Of a DNA stretch of 64,000 nt, positions 26,611-33,607 are shown piece after piece. Position numbers and translations under genes: made by a program. Source of the DNA: Bacillus sp. AFS015802. Its GTDB lineage: Bacteria > Bacillota > Bacilli > Bacillales > Bacillaceae_B. Within the stretch, counting starts at the first letter, position 1. Each line of letters begins with the position of its first letter. Below the pieces are notes generated by a model. The model had not been told where the DNA came from and ran no database searches. It saw nothing but the letters and a program-made list of their open reading frames with translations. The stretch lies in contig NZ_NTUP01000008.1 in the NCBI RefSeq assembly GCF_002561455.1, positions 62,001-126,000 of the forward strand, given 5' to 3'.

Positions 26611-26826
26611 ATGAAGGAAATCACATCAACAATGGCAGGGACCGTATTAAATGTACTGGTGGAACAAGGTGGGGAAGTATCCAGCGGGGACACTGTCCTG
26701 ATGCTTGAATCAATGAAAATGGAAATTCCTGTTGAAGCAGAAGCGGGAGGAAAAGTGACCGAAATTAAAGTAAGTGTAGGGGACTTCGTGAATGAAGGAG
26801 ACGTATTACTGGTAATGGAAGGTTAA
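26611..26826 (+). CDS. Biotin carboxyl carrier protein, short form
   Basis: A 71-residue protein consisting only of the biotinyl (lipoyl-like) domain. The biotin attachment site is E33-S-M-K36-M, with K36 the biotinylated lysine, placed at the hairpin turn in the middle of the domain as expected. It lacks the Pro/Ala-rich N-terminal region of AccB, which is normal for the carriers of acyl-CoA carboxylases. TGGAGG precedes the ATG. The gene is 59 bp after biotin carboxylase and 97 bp before the carboxyltransferase. Confidence 0.93.
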   Translation: MKEITSTMAGTVLNVLVEQGGEVSSGDTVLMLESMKMEIPVEAEAGGKVTEIKVSVGDFVNEGDVLLVMEG

Positions 26827-26842
26827 TCATCGTGGGTAAACA

Positions 26843-26875
26843 ATAAGTCAGAGATCGTTCGTGATCTCTGGCTTA
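26843..26875 (+). other. Intra-operon hairpin between carrier and carboxyltransferase genes
   Basis: ATAAG-CAGAGATC pairs with GATCTCTG-CTTAT around a small loop, a stem of about 14 bp with one G-T wobble. No T tract follows, so it is not a standard terminator; an mRNA processing or stability element is more likely. Confidence 0.6.
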
Positions 26876-26923
26876 TCTGTAAGGGCATCGTATTCGATTA
26901 CATATAACGACGGAGGGGATAGT

Positions 26924-28465
26924 ATGTCGACATCTAAAACGATCATCAATACTCTTGAAGAAACGAGAGAAAGAATCGAGTCTGGTGGTCAGCCTAAGTA
27001 TCATGAGAAATTGAAGGAACAGAAAAAGATGTTTGTTCGTGATCGTCTTCAACAATTATTCGATCATGGGGATTATCAAGAAGATGGAATGTTTGCAAAC
27101 AATAAGGCAGAAGATCTGCCGGCCGACGGGGTGGTTACGGCAATCGGGAAAGTAGGGGGTCAGACCGTGTGTGTCATGGCGAATGATTCCACGGTGAAAG
27201 CCGGCTCCTGGGGTGCGAGGACGGTAGAGAAAATCATCCGCATCCAGGAAACAGCCCTGAATCTTAAAGTGCCTATCTTCTATTTGGTTGATTCTGCCGG
27301 AGCGCGTATCACCGATCAGCTGGATATGTTCCCGAATCGCAGGGGTGCCGGTAAAATATTTCACAATCAAGTGAAGATGTCCGGGATGGTTCCGCAAATC
27401 TGTGTCCTTTTTGGACCATCTGCCGCTGGTGGGGCATACATCCCGGCGTTCTGTGATATCGTAATCATGGTTGATGGAAATGCGTCCATGTATCTTGGTT
27501 CTCCGCGTATGGCGGAAAAAGTCATCGGGGAGAAAGTGACTCTTGAAGAAATGGGTGGCGCAAGAATGCACTGTACCGTCAGTGGCTGTGGAGACCTTCT
27601 TGCTGCATCTGAAGAGGAAGCGATTGAGGAAGCGAAGAGATACTTAAGTTATTTCCCGGCGAATTATCAGCACAAGCCAAAGGTGTTGGATGGACTTGCC
27701 CCTAAACATGAAAAGCTGCTGGAGGATATCATCCCCGAACACCAAAACGCTCCTTTCAATATGTATGACTGCATTGATACATTGATTGATGAAGGAAGCT
27801 TCTTTGAAATGAAGAAGCTCTTCGCTCCTGAACTGATCACCGGCTTCGGACGATTGGATGGGAACGTAGTCGGAATCATTGCCAATCAGCCGAAAGTAAA
27901 AGGCGGGGTCCTTTTCCATGACTCTGCAGACAAAGGGGCTAAATTCATTCAGCTGTGTGATGCCTTCCATATCCCATTATTGTTCCTGGCAGATGTACCG
28001 GGATTCATGATCGGGACCAAAGTGGAAAGAGCCGGAATCATCCGTCATGGTGCGAAGTTGATAGCAGCCATGAGCTCTGCAACGGTAACGAAAATTTCAG
28101 TGATCGTCAGAAAAGCTTATGGAGCCGGTTTATATGCAATGGCCGGTCCTGCATTCGACCCGGATGTATGCATCGCCCTCCCTACGGCGCAAATCGCCGT
28201 GATGGGGCCTGAAGCGGCAGTGAACGCTGTGTATTCAAATAAGATACAGGCAATTGAAGATCCTAAAGAGAGAATTCAGTATGTGCAGGAAAAACAGAAG
28301 GAATATAAAGAGCATATCGATATTTACAAATTGGCATCTGAATTAATCGTAGATGAAATCACTGCTCCAAATGAATTGCGATCCGTATTGATCCAACGTT
28401 ATAAGCTTTATGAAACAAAGGATGTAAGTTTCAGTGAAAGGAAACATCCTGTATATCCTGTCTAA
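26924..28465 (+). CDS. Acyl-CoA carboxylase carboxyltransferase subunit (methylmalonyl-CoA decarboxylase alpha family)
   Basis: Transfers the carboxyl group from biotin to an acyl-CoA. The 513-residue protein is a fused two-lobe crotonase-fold carboxyltransferase. The N lobe (about 25-265) contains DSAGARITDQ and FGPSAAGGAYIPAFCD; the C lobe (about 275-500) contains LFLADVPGFMIGTKVERAG and RKAYGAGLYAMAGPAFDPD. This architecture fits propionyl-CoA or methylcrotonyl-CoA carboxylase beta chains and B. subtilis YngE. Propionyl-CoA is the likeliest substrate, but it is not determined by sequence. The ATG at 26924 has GGAGGGG upstream. A strong terminator ends the operon. Confidence 0.92.
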   Translation: MSTSKTIINTLEETRERIESGGQPKYHEKLKEQKKMFVRDRLQQLFDHGDYQEDGMFANNKAEDLPADGVVTAIGKVGGQTVCVMANDSTVKAGSWGARTVEKIIRIQETALNLKVPIFYLVDSAGARITDQLDMFPNRRGAGKIFHNQVKMSGMVPQICVLFGPSAAGGAYIPAFCDIVIMVDGNASMYLGSPRMAEKVIGEKVTLEEMGGARMHCTVSGCGDLLAASEEEAIEEAKRYLSYFPANYQHKPKVLDGLAPKHEKLLEDIIPEHQNAPFNMYDCIDTLIDEGSFFEMKKLFAPELITGFGRLDGNVVGIIANQPKVKGGVLFHDSADKGAKFIQLCDAFHIPLLFLADVPGFMIGTKVERAGIIRHGAKLIAAMSSATVTKISVIVRKAYGAGLYAMAGPAFDPDVCIALPTAQIAVMGPEAAVNAVYSNKIQAIEDPKERIQYVQEKQKEYKEHIDIYKLASELIVDEITAPNELRSVLIQRYKLYETKDVSFSERKHPVYPV

Positions 28466-28476
28466 GGGTATCAATA

Positions 28477-28511
28477 AGGGCCCGTTCCTTTGGAACGGGC
28501 CCTTTCTTTCA
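28477..28511 (+). terminator. Terminator of the carboxylase operon
   Basis: AGGGCCCGTTCC and GGAACGGGCCCT pair around a TTT(G) loop, followed by a T-rich tail. Confidence 0.93.
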
Positions 28512-28601
28512 ATGAGGCATTGGATGTTACAACCGAAGCATTTTCATTATGTGAAAAATTTGGTAAAATAGTCATACACTATGATTAGAGAAGGAGTCTT
28601 T

Positions 28602-29498
28602 ATGAAAATAGGAATCTTTGGAGGAGGAGCTGTCGGTCTTTTATTTGCGGGCAATTTGGGCCGTGTATATGATGTGACTCTTATCGTTAGGAGGGAGTCC
28701 CAGGTCCGCTCCCTGATGAGAAATGGGATTACTATACATAAAAAAGGCTCCACGACCACAACGAAAGTCAGAGCAGTACAAAGTATCGCAGCGCATGAGA
28801 AATTAGACCTTGCGATTGTAGCTGTGAAAGAATACGATCTCTCATCACTTGAGGACGCACTCGTTAAAATTGGTTCCGATGTGCCCCTTTTGTTCGTTCA
28901 AAATGGGATCGGTCATGTTGAATGGGTGAAATCTTTGCCACATCATGATCTGATCGCCGGCTCGGTTGAGCATGGGGCACTGAAAGAGAATGATGTGACC
29001 ATTCATCATTTAGGGGAAGCTGGGACGAATATTGCGTTGATTAGAGGTAAATGGGGTGTGGTGGAAGAAGTTGTAACTAAGTGTATCGATTCCTTCCCTT
29101 TTATCATACAAGATGACTTCGAGAAGATGCTCCTGAATAAGTTGTTTGTCAATGTATCCATCAATCCTCTGACGGCTTTAACCGGTGTGACGAATGGAAA
29201 GCTGACCGAGAACCCTCATTTTCACCTATTGCAACGGGAGTTATTCAGCGAGCTTCTACTCCTGTTCCCTCATATGGAAGGAACGATCTCTTTCGATAGA
29301 GTGGTCGATATTTGCAGGAATACATATCAAAACCGGTCTTCCATGTTAAAGGATATTGAATCGCATAGAAGAACGGAAATTGAATCCATCTTGGGCGTTC
29401 TTCTTGAAAAAGCGCAGAAAGAAAACCATTTTGTACCCATCATGAATGTACTATACAGATTAGTTAAAGGAATAGAAAGAGAAGGTCTGGGGGGATAA
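28602..29498 (+). CDS. panE: 2-dehydropantoate 2-reductase family protein (YlbQ/PanE)
   Basis: Reduces ketopantoate to pantoate with NADPH in pantothenate and CoA synthesis. The 298-residue protein has the N-terminal Rossmann loop GIFGGGAVGLLFAGNL, the VAVKEYD segment near residue 73, and NKLFVNVSINPLTALTGVTNGKL with a conserved Lys/Asn pair near residue 180. B. subtilis has a similar protein, YlbQ, at the same place. The start at 28602 has AAGGAG 6 bp upstream. The DUF3397 gene begins 1 bp after the stop, so the two are probably coupled. Confidence 0.87.
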   Translation: MKIGIFGGGAVGLLFAGNLGRVYDVTLIVRRESQVRSLMRNGITIHKKGSTTTTKVRAVQSIAAHEKLDLAIVAVKEYDLSSLEDALVKIGSDVPLLFVQNGIGHVEWVKSLPHHDLIAGSVEHGALKENDVTIHHLGEAGTNIALIRGKWGVVEEVVTKCIDSFPFIIQDDFEKMLLNKLFVNVSINPLTALTGVTNGKLTENPHFHLLQRELFSELLLLFPHMEGTISFDRVVDICRNTYQNRSSMLKDIESHRRTEIESILGVLLEKAQKENHFVPIMNVLYRLVKGIEREGLGG

Positions 29499-29499
29499 A

Positions 29500-29886
29500 A
29501 TGGCTTCCATTTTTTCGACGATCATTGCCATTTTTGTTATGATCCCATTTTTGGGATATTTCATTAGCTTTATTCTTGCAAAGGAAATCATGAAAAGTCA
29601 CCGGAAGGCAGTCCACTTCGCCATTGATATTACGACTTTTCTGTTGATTGTATCCGTTCACTTCATTGTCCTCGCCATTTGGCAGACATCCTATCTGTGG
29701 CTTATTTTTCTTGTGATTTGTTCCATAGGGGTCCTGTTTGCCATCATGTACTGGAAGGCGAAGGGTGAGATTCATTACCCAAAAGTATTGAGAGGCTTCT
29801 GGAGAGTCAACTTCCTCTTATTTTTCACTGCCTATATCACATTGATGATCACCGGCCTCATCCTCCGCATCTTAGAATTGTATTAA
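29500..29886 (+). CDS. DUF3397 membrane protein
   Basis: A 128-residue integral membrane protein with four predicted helices (about 5-24, 43-60, 65-83, 103-126). It matches the DUF3397 family, known in several Bacillus groups between panE and bshC. The function is unknown. The GGGGGA ribosome binding site overlaps the end of panE. I infer cotranscription with panE from the 1-bp gap. Confidence 0.82.
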   Translation: MASIFSTIIAIFVMIPFLGYFISFILAKEIMKSHRKAVHFAIDITTFLLIVSVHFIVLAIWQTSYLWLIFLVICSIGVLFAIMYWKAKGEIHYPKVLRGFWRVNFLLFFTAYITLMITGLILRILELY

Positions 29887-29973
29887 AATTAACAGGCAAG
29901 TTTTTTCCTTTTCCTTATGTGGAATGATATACTCATCGTTAGGATATCTTGAGCCAGAAAAGGAGTAATTCAT

Positions 29974-31593
29974 ATGGAATTGGAAAGCTTAAACATTCCA
30001 GCAATAAATCAGTTTGCCTCTAAATATTTAAAACAAGAAGAGCCAGTCACTTCTTTTTTTCACTATAATATCAACACCCCTGCAGTCTACCGAGAGCGGA
30101 TGAAGGATTTAGATTCCCGTGAGTTCCCCCGGGAAGGTCTGACTGAATGTATATCTTCGTATATGCAGGGGCTGCCTTCTTCCGATAAAGTGGGAGAGTC
30201 CATTGAGAAATTGGGAAACGATGCGGTAACCGTCGTTGCAGGACAGCAGGCCGGGCTTTTGACAGGGCCTCTTTATACCATACATAAAATCATTTCTGTC
30301 ATCCAATTGGCAAGGCAGCAGGAAGCGGAACTGAACCACCCTGTTGTACCGGTTTTTTGGATAGCGGGAGAAGATCACGATTATCAAGAAGTGAACCATA
30401 TTTACGTAGAAAAGGGATCAAGACTCGAGAAGATCGGGTACCCTGAAAGAGTTCTTGAAAAAAAGATGACCTCTCATATCTCGTATACAAAACCAGTGAT
30501 GAAGAAATGGCTGAAAGACATCCTGGCAATGTTCGGGGAAACGTCTTATACGAATGATCTGTCATCTGAGCTCAATAGTATGATCGACCGGGAGGAAACG
30601 ATTGTTCGCTTATTTGCCCATCTGGTTATGAGCTTATTTAAGGATTTCGGGTTATTGGTCATCGATTCCTCTCACCCTCCGCTCAGAAGACTTGAAGCGA
30701 CCCATTTCCGTCATTTGATAGAAAGCAGTCAGTCCATCACAGATGCGGTCCTTCAGCAACAGGAGGAGATCCGGGAAAATGGGTTTAATACCCAGTTGGA
30801 AATCTCCTCTTCTGCAGCGAATCTCTTTCTTCAAATTCAGAATGAAAGAGCTTTATTGGATAGGGATGGGGATACTTTCTTTGAGAAAAATAGCGGGAAG
30901 ACGTATTCCTCTGCGGAGCTTTTGGCGATTTTGGAAGAAAGTCCGGAAACCTTCAGCAATAATGTCGTCACCAGGCCTTTGATGCAGGAATGGTTATTCC
31001 CGAACCTGGCGTTTATTGCTGGTCCGGGTGAAATCGCTTATTGGGGCGAATTGAAAAAAGCTTTTGAATGCGTAGACTTGAAGATGCCTCCGGTCGTCCC
31101 GCGGCTGAATATCACCATCGTGGAGAGGGAGATAAGCAAACGGATCCAGGAGCTCCAATTGACGCTTCACGGAGTGATAACAGAAGGCGTATCAACTGCC
31201 AGGGATGCCTTTTGGAAATCACTTGAACGCCCCGGGTTAGAGATAGAAATGAAAGACCTCCAGGATGACCTCGAACGCAAATATAGACGGATCAGGGAAG
31301 AAGCCCTAACGATCGATCAGGGATTAAATCCGATCATCGATAAGAACCTTGAATTCCATCTGAGTCAGTTCGATTATTTACGCAAAAAAGTGGATAAAGC
31401 ACTGAAAGATAAGCACTCATTAATTTTCACTCAATTTATGAAAGTGGAAAACAGTATCAGACCGAATGAGGGCCCACAGGAGAGAACGTGGAACGTCCTT
31501 TACTTCCTGAACAAATACGGTCCCACTTTTATTAGGGATTTGACCATGCAGGATTATTCTTTTGATGGAACGCATAAAGTGATTTATATATAA
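29974..31593 (+). CDS. bshC: Bacillithiol biosynthesis protein BshC, putative cysteine-adding enzyme
   Basis: Acts in the last step of bacillithiol synthesis, adding cysteine to glucosaminyl-malate; the biochemical activity of BshC itself has been hard to show. The 539-residue length is typical. Visible blocks are VTVVAGQQAGLLTGPLYTIHK (near residue 87) and PVFWIAGEDHDYQEVNHIY (near 126), which form the nucleotidyltransferase-like core. A long helical coiled-coil segment runs from about 400 to 490. AAAGGAG precedes the ATG. B. subtilis bshC (yllA) also lies just upstream of mraZ. Confidence 0.95.
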   Translation: MELESLNIPAINQFASKYLKQEEPVTSFFHYNINTPAVYRERMKDLDSREFPREGLTECISSYMQGLPSSDKVGESIEKLGNDAVTVVAGQQAGLLTGPLYTIHKIISVIQLARQQEAELNHPVVPVFWIAGEDHDYQEVNHIYVEKGSRLEKIGYPERVLEKKMTSHISYTKPVMKKWLKDILAMFGETSYTNDLSSELNSMIDREETIVRLFAHLVMSLFKDFGLLVIDSSHPPLRRLEATHFRHLIESSQSITDAVLQQQEEIRENGFNTQLEISSSAANLFLQIQNERALLDRDGDTFFEKNSGKTYSSAELLAILEESPETFSNNVVTRPLMQEWLFPNLAFIAGPGEIAYWGELKKAFECVDLKMPPVVPRLNITIVEREISKRIQELQLTLHGVITEGVSTARDAFWKSLERPGLEIEMKDLQDDLERKYRRIREEALTIDQGLNPIIDKNLEFHLSQFDYLRKKVDKALKDKHSLIFTQFMKVENSIRPNEGPQERTWNVLYFLNKYGPTFIRDLTMQDYSFDGTHKVIYI

Positions 31594-31600
31594 ACTCAAT

Positions 31601-31646
31601 AAAAAAGGACCAAATTCGTTTTAAATTGCGGATTTGGTCCTTTTTC
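31601..31646 (+). terminator. Terminator after bshC
   Basis: AAGGACCAAAT and ATTTGGTCCTT pair with flanking A and T runs, separating bshC from the dcw cluster. Confidence 0.92.
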
Positions 31647-31656
31647 TGTTGGATAA

Positions 31657-31685
31657 AGACAAATTTCACCCCCGGAAATTTGTCT
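31657..31685. repeat. Perfect 11-bp inverted repeat upstream of mraZ
   Basis: AGACAAATTTC and GAAATTTGTCT flank a 7-nt loop. There is no T tract. It lies between the bshC terminator and the MraZ boxes; the role is unknown. Confidence 0.6.
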
Positions 31686-31753
31686 GGAAAAGCGGGAAAA
31701 ACACTAATGAAAAATAGAGGAAATATTTTGCAGGGAAAGAATATAGAAAAGAG

Positions 31754-31799
31754 TGGAGAAAAGTGGGGGGATGTGGTACATTTGTGTTAGAAAGTGGGG
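31754..31799 (+). promoter_or_regulatory. MraZ operator boxes
   Basis: TGGAG at 31754, TGGGG at 31764 and TGGTA at 31774 are spaced exactly 10 bp apart, matching the known MraZ operator of TGGGN-type repeats separated by 5 bp. A further TGGGG at 31795 overlaps the mraZ ribosome binding site. Confidence 0.8.
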
Positions 31800-31808
31800 G
31801 CAGTGCAT

Positions 31809-32240
31809 ATGTTCATGGGCGAATATCAACATAACATTGATAATAAAGGCCGTTTAATTGTACCTGCCAAGTTCCGTGATCACCTCGGAGATTCATTTGT
31901 CATTACCCGGGGACTTGATCAGTGCTTATTTGGCTACCCCATGGATGAGTGGCGATCCCTAGAGGAAAAGCTCAAAGCCCTGCCGCTGACTAAGAAAGAT
32001 GCCCGAGCCTTCACAAGGTTTTTCTTCTCTGGAGCAACCGAGAGTGAACTGGATAAGACGGGCAGGGTGAATATTCCTGCTACACTTGTGAATTATGCAA
32101 AATTGGATAAAGAATGCATTATTTTGGGAGTTTCCAATCGAATTGAGATTTGGAGTAAATCATTATGGGAAGACTATTTCACACAGTCTGAAGATTCATT
32201 TGCAGAACTTGCAGAGAATATGGCAGGGTTTGATATTTAA
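31809..32240 (+). CDS. mraZ: Transcriptional regulator MraZ
   Basis: Represses or modulates its own dcw operon by binding TGGGN repeats. The 143-residue protein has two AbrB-like half-domains (about 5-60 and 75-130), each with the D-x-K/T-GR signature: [15 protein letters not shown] and [14 protein letters not shown]. It is collinear with B. subtilis MraZ from the first residue, which supports the ATG at 31809. The operator boxes lie directly upstream, so autoregulation is very likely. Confidence 0.97.
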   Translation: MFMGEYQHNIDNKGRLIVPAKFRDHLGDSFVITRGLDQCLFGYPMDEWRSLEEKLKALPLTKKDARAFTRFFFSGATESELDKTGRVNIPATLVNYAKLDKECIILGVSNRIEIWSKSLWEDYFTQSEDSFAELAENMAGFDI

Positions 32241-32277
32241 CCCCCACAAAACGTTCGATTGGAAAGGTGAAGTCAAC

Positions 32278-33213
32278 ATGTTTAAACATACAACCGTATT
32301 ATTGAAAGAAACCGTAGATGGCTTGGATATCAAGGAAGATGGAGTATACGTCGATTGTACGTTAGGCGGAGCCGGGCATAGTGAATATCTTGCCAGTCAG
32401 CTATCGCCTGAGGGACATCTGTACTGCTTCGATCAGGATGAAACAGCCATCAGCCACGCAAAAGAAAAGCTTTCATCCTATCAGGACAGGGTGACATTCG
32501 TTCAATCAAATTTCCGGAATATCAAGGAAGAGCTTGAACATCTTGGAGTACATAGTGTGGATGGGATTCTATACGATCTTGGTGTGTCATCACCTCAACT
32601 GGATACTCCAGAACGAGGCTTTAGTTATCATCATGATGCCCCTCTCGACATGAGAATGGACTTACAAGGGGAAGTGAGTGCTTATGATGTCGTCAATCAC
32701 TGGTCGTTTGAAGACCTCGTCCGGATCTTTTATCGATATGGAGAAGAAAAGTTTTCAAAGCAGATCGCCAGGAAGATTGAAGCAGCACGTGAAGTGAAAG
32801 CAATCGAAACGACGGGAGAACTGGTGGAACTGATCAAGGATGGGATTCCTGCTCCTGCAAGACGAAAGGGCGGTCATCCCGCCAAGAGGGTCTTTCAGGC
32901 AATCAGAATTGCCGTCAATGATGAGCTTGGAGCCTTCGAGGATTCGCTCGAACAAGCCATCGGGCTTCTTCATAAGGGTGGACGAGTGAGTGTCATAACG
33001 TTTCATTCTTTAGAGGACCGGATTTGTAAAACGATGTTCAAAGAGAAAGCGTCAGGCCCTGACCTGCCTCCGGGATTACCGATTATCCCAGAAGGGTATG
33101 AGGCAGAACTTAAACTTGTAACAAGAAAACCGATCCTGCCAAGCGAAGAAGAATTGGAAGAGAATAATCGAGCCAGGTCGGCTAAATTGAGAATCGCAGA
33201 AAAAAATATATAA
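32278..33213 (+). CDS. rsmH: 16S rRNA (cytosine1402-N4)-methyltransferase RsmH (MraW)
   Basis: Methylates N4 of C1402 of 16S rRNA in the ribosomal P site. The 311-residue protein starts with the family block [14 protein letters not shown] and has the SAM-binding loop [16 protein letters not shown], the [15 protein letters not shown] block (near residue 100) and [17 protein letters not shown] near 195. The start at 32278 has AAAGGTGA upstream and discards a long extension through mraZ in another frame. It is the second gene of the dcw operon. Confidence 0.97.
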   Translation: MFKHTTVLLKETVDGLDIKEDGVYVDCTLGGAGHSEYLASQLSPEGHLYCFDQDETAISHAKEKLSSYQDRVTFVQSNFRNIKEELEHLGVHSVDGILYDLGVSSPQLDTPERGFSYHHDAPLDMRMDLQGEVSAYDVVNHWSFEDLVRIFYRYGEEKFSKQIARKIEAAREVKAIETTGELVELIKDGIPAPARRKGGHPAKRVFQAIRIAVNDELGAFEDSLEQAIGLLHKGGRVSVITFHSLEDRICKTMFKEKASGPDLPPGLPIIPEGYEAELKLVTRKPILPSEEELEENNRARSAKLRIAEKNI

Positions 33214-33238
33214 ATAGAAGGAAACAGGAGGGAGAATT

Positions 33239-33607
33239 TTGAGTAACCTAGCCAGAAATTACGAGCAGCAAAAAGTTGAGAAATCCTATCAGTCCGTTCA
33301 AGCCAAACCCAAAAGGTTGAATGAGGAAAGAAGATCCGTTGTCACACCGGGTGAGAAAATCCTTGTGGCCATCTTCGCCATGGTATTTTGCTTCCTGGCC
33401 GTTCAAATTGTATCAACCCAGGCCGCCATCTATGATGTAAACAAAGAGGTTCAGCACGTTGAAACGACTATTGAAAAACAAGAAAAGGCGAATAATGACC
33501 TGAAGCTTCAAGTAAGCGAATTGAGTACGTATGAGCGCATCCTTGAAAAAGCAAAGGAACTTGGGCTTAACCTGAAAGAAAAGAACGTTAAGGTTGTTGA
33601 ACAATAA
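33239..33607 (+). CDS. ftsL: Cell division protein FtsL
   Basis: Bitopic divisome protein that joins DivIB and DivIC in recruiting and activating PBP2B/FtsW. It has 122 residues: a cytoplasmic basic N-terminus (about 1-35), one membrane helix (about 38-58) and an extracytoplasmic leucine-zipper-like coiled coil (about 65-110). The TTG start at 33239 has AGGAGGGA upstream. The stop overlaps the pbpB ATG by one base, giving tight coupling with the protein it works with. Confidence 0.93.
   Translation: MSNLARNYEQQKVEKSYQSVQAKPKRLNEERRSVVTPGEKILVAIFAMVFCFLAVQIVSTQAAIYDVNKEVQHVETTIEKQEKANNDLKLQVSELSTYERILEKAKELGLNLKEKNVKVVEQ

Noticed and set aside
27056-27571. 171-codon minus-strand frame
   Set aside because: Lies wholly inside the carboxyltransferase gene, whose domains are intact; no initiation signal and a His-rich shadow composition.
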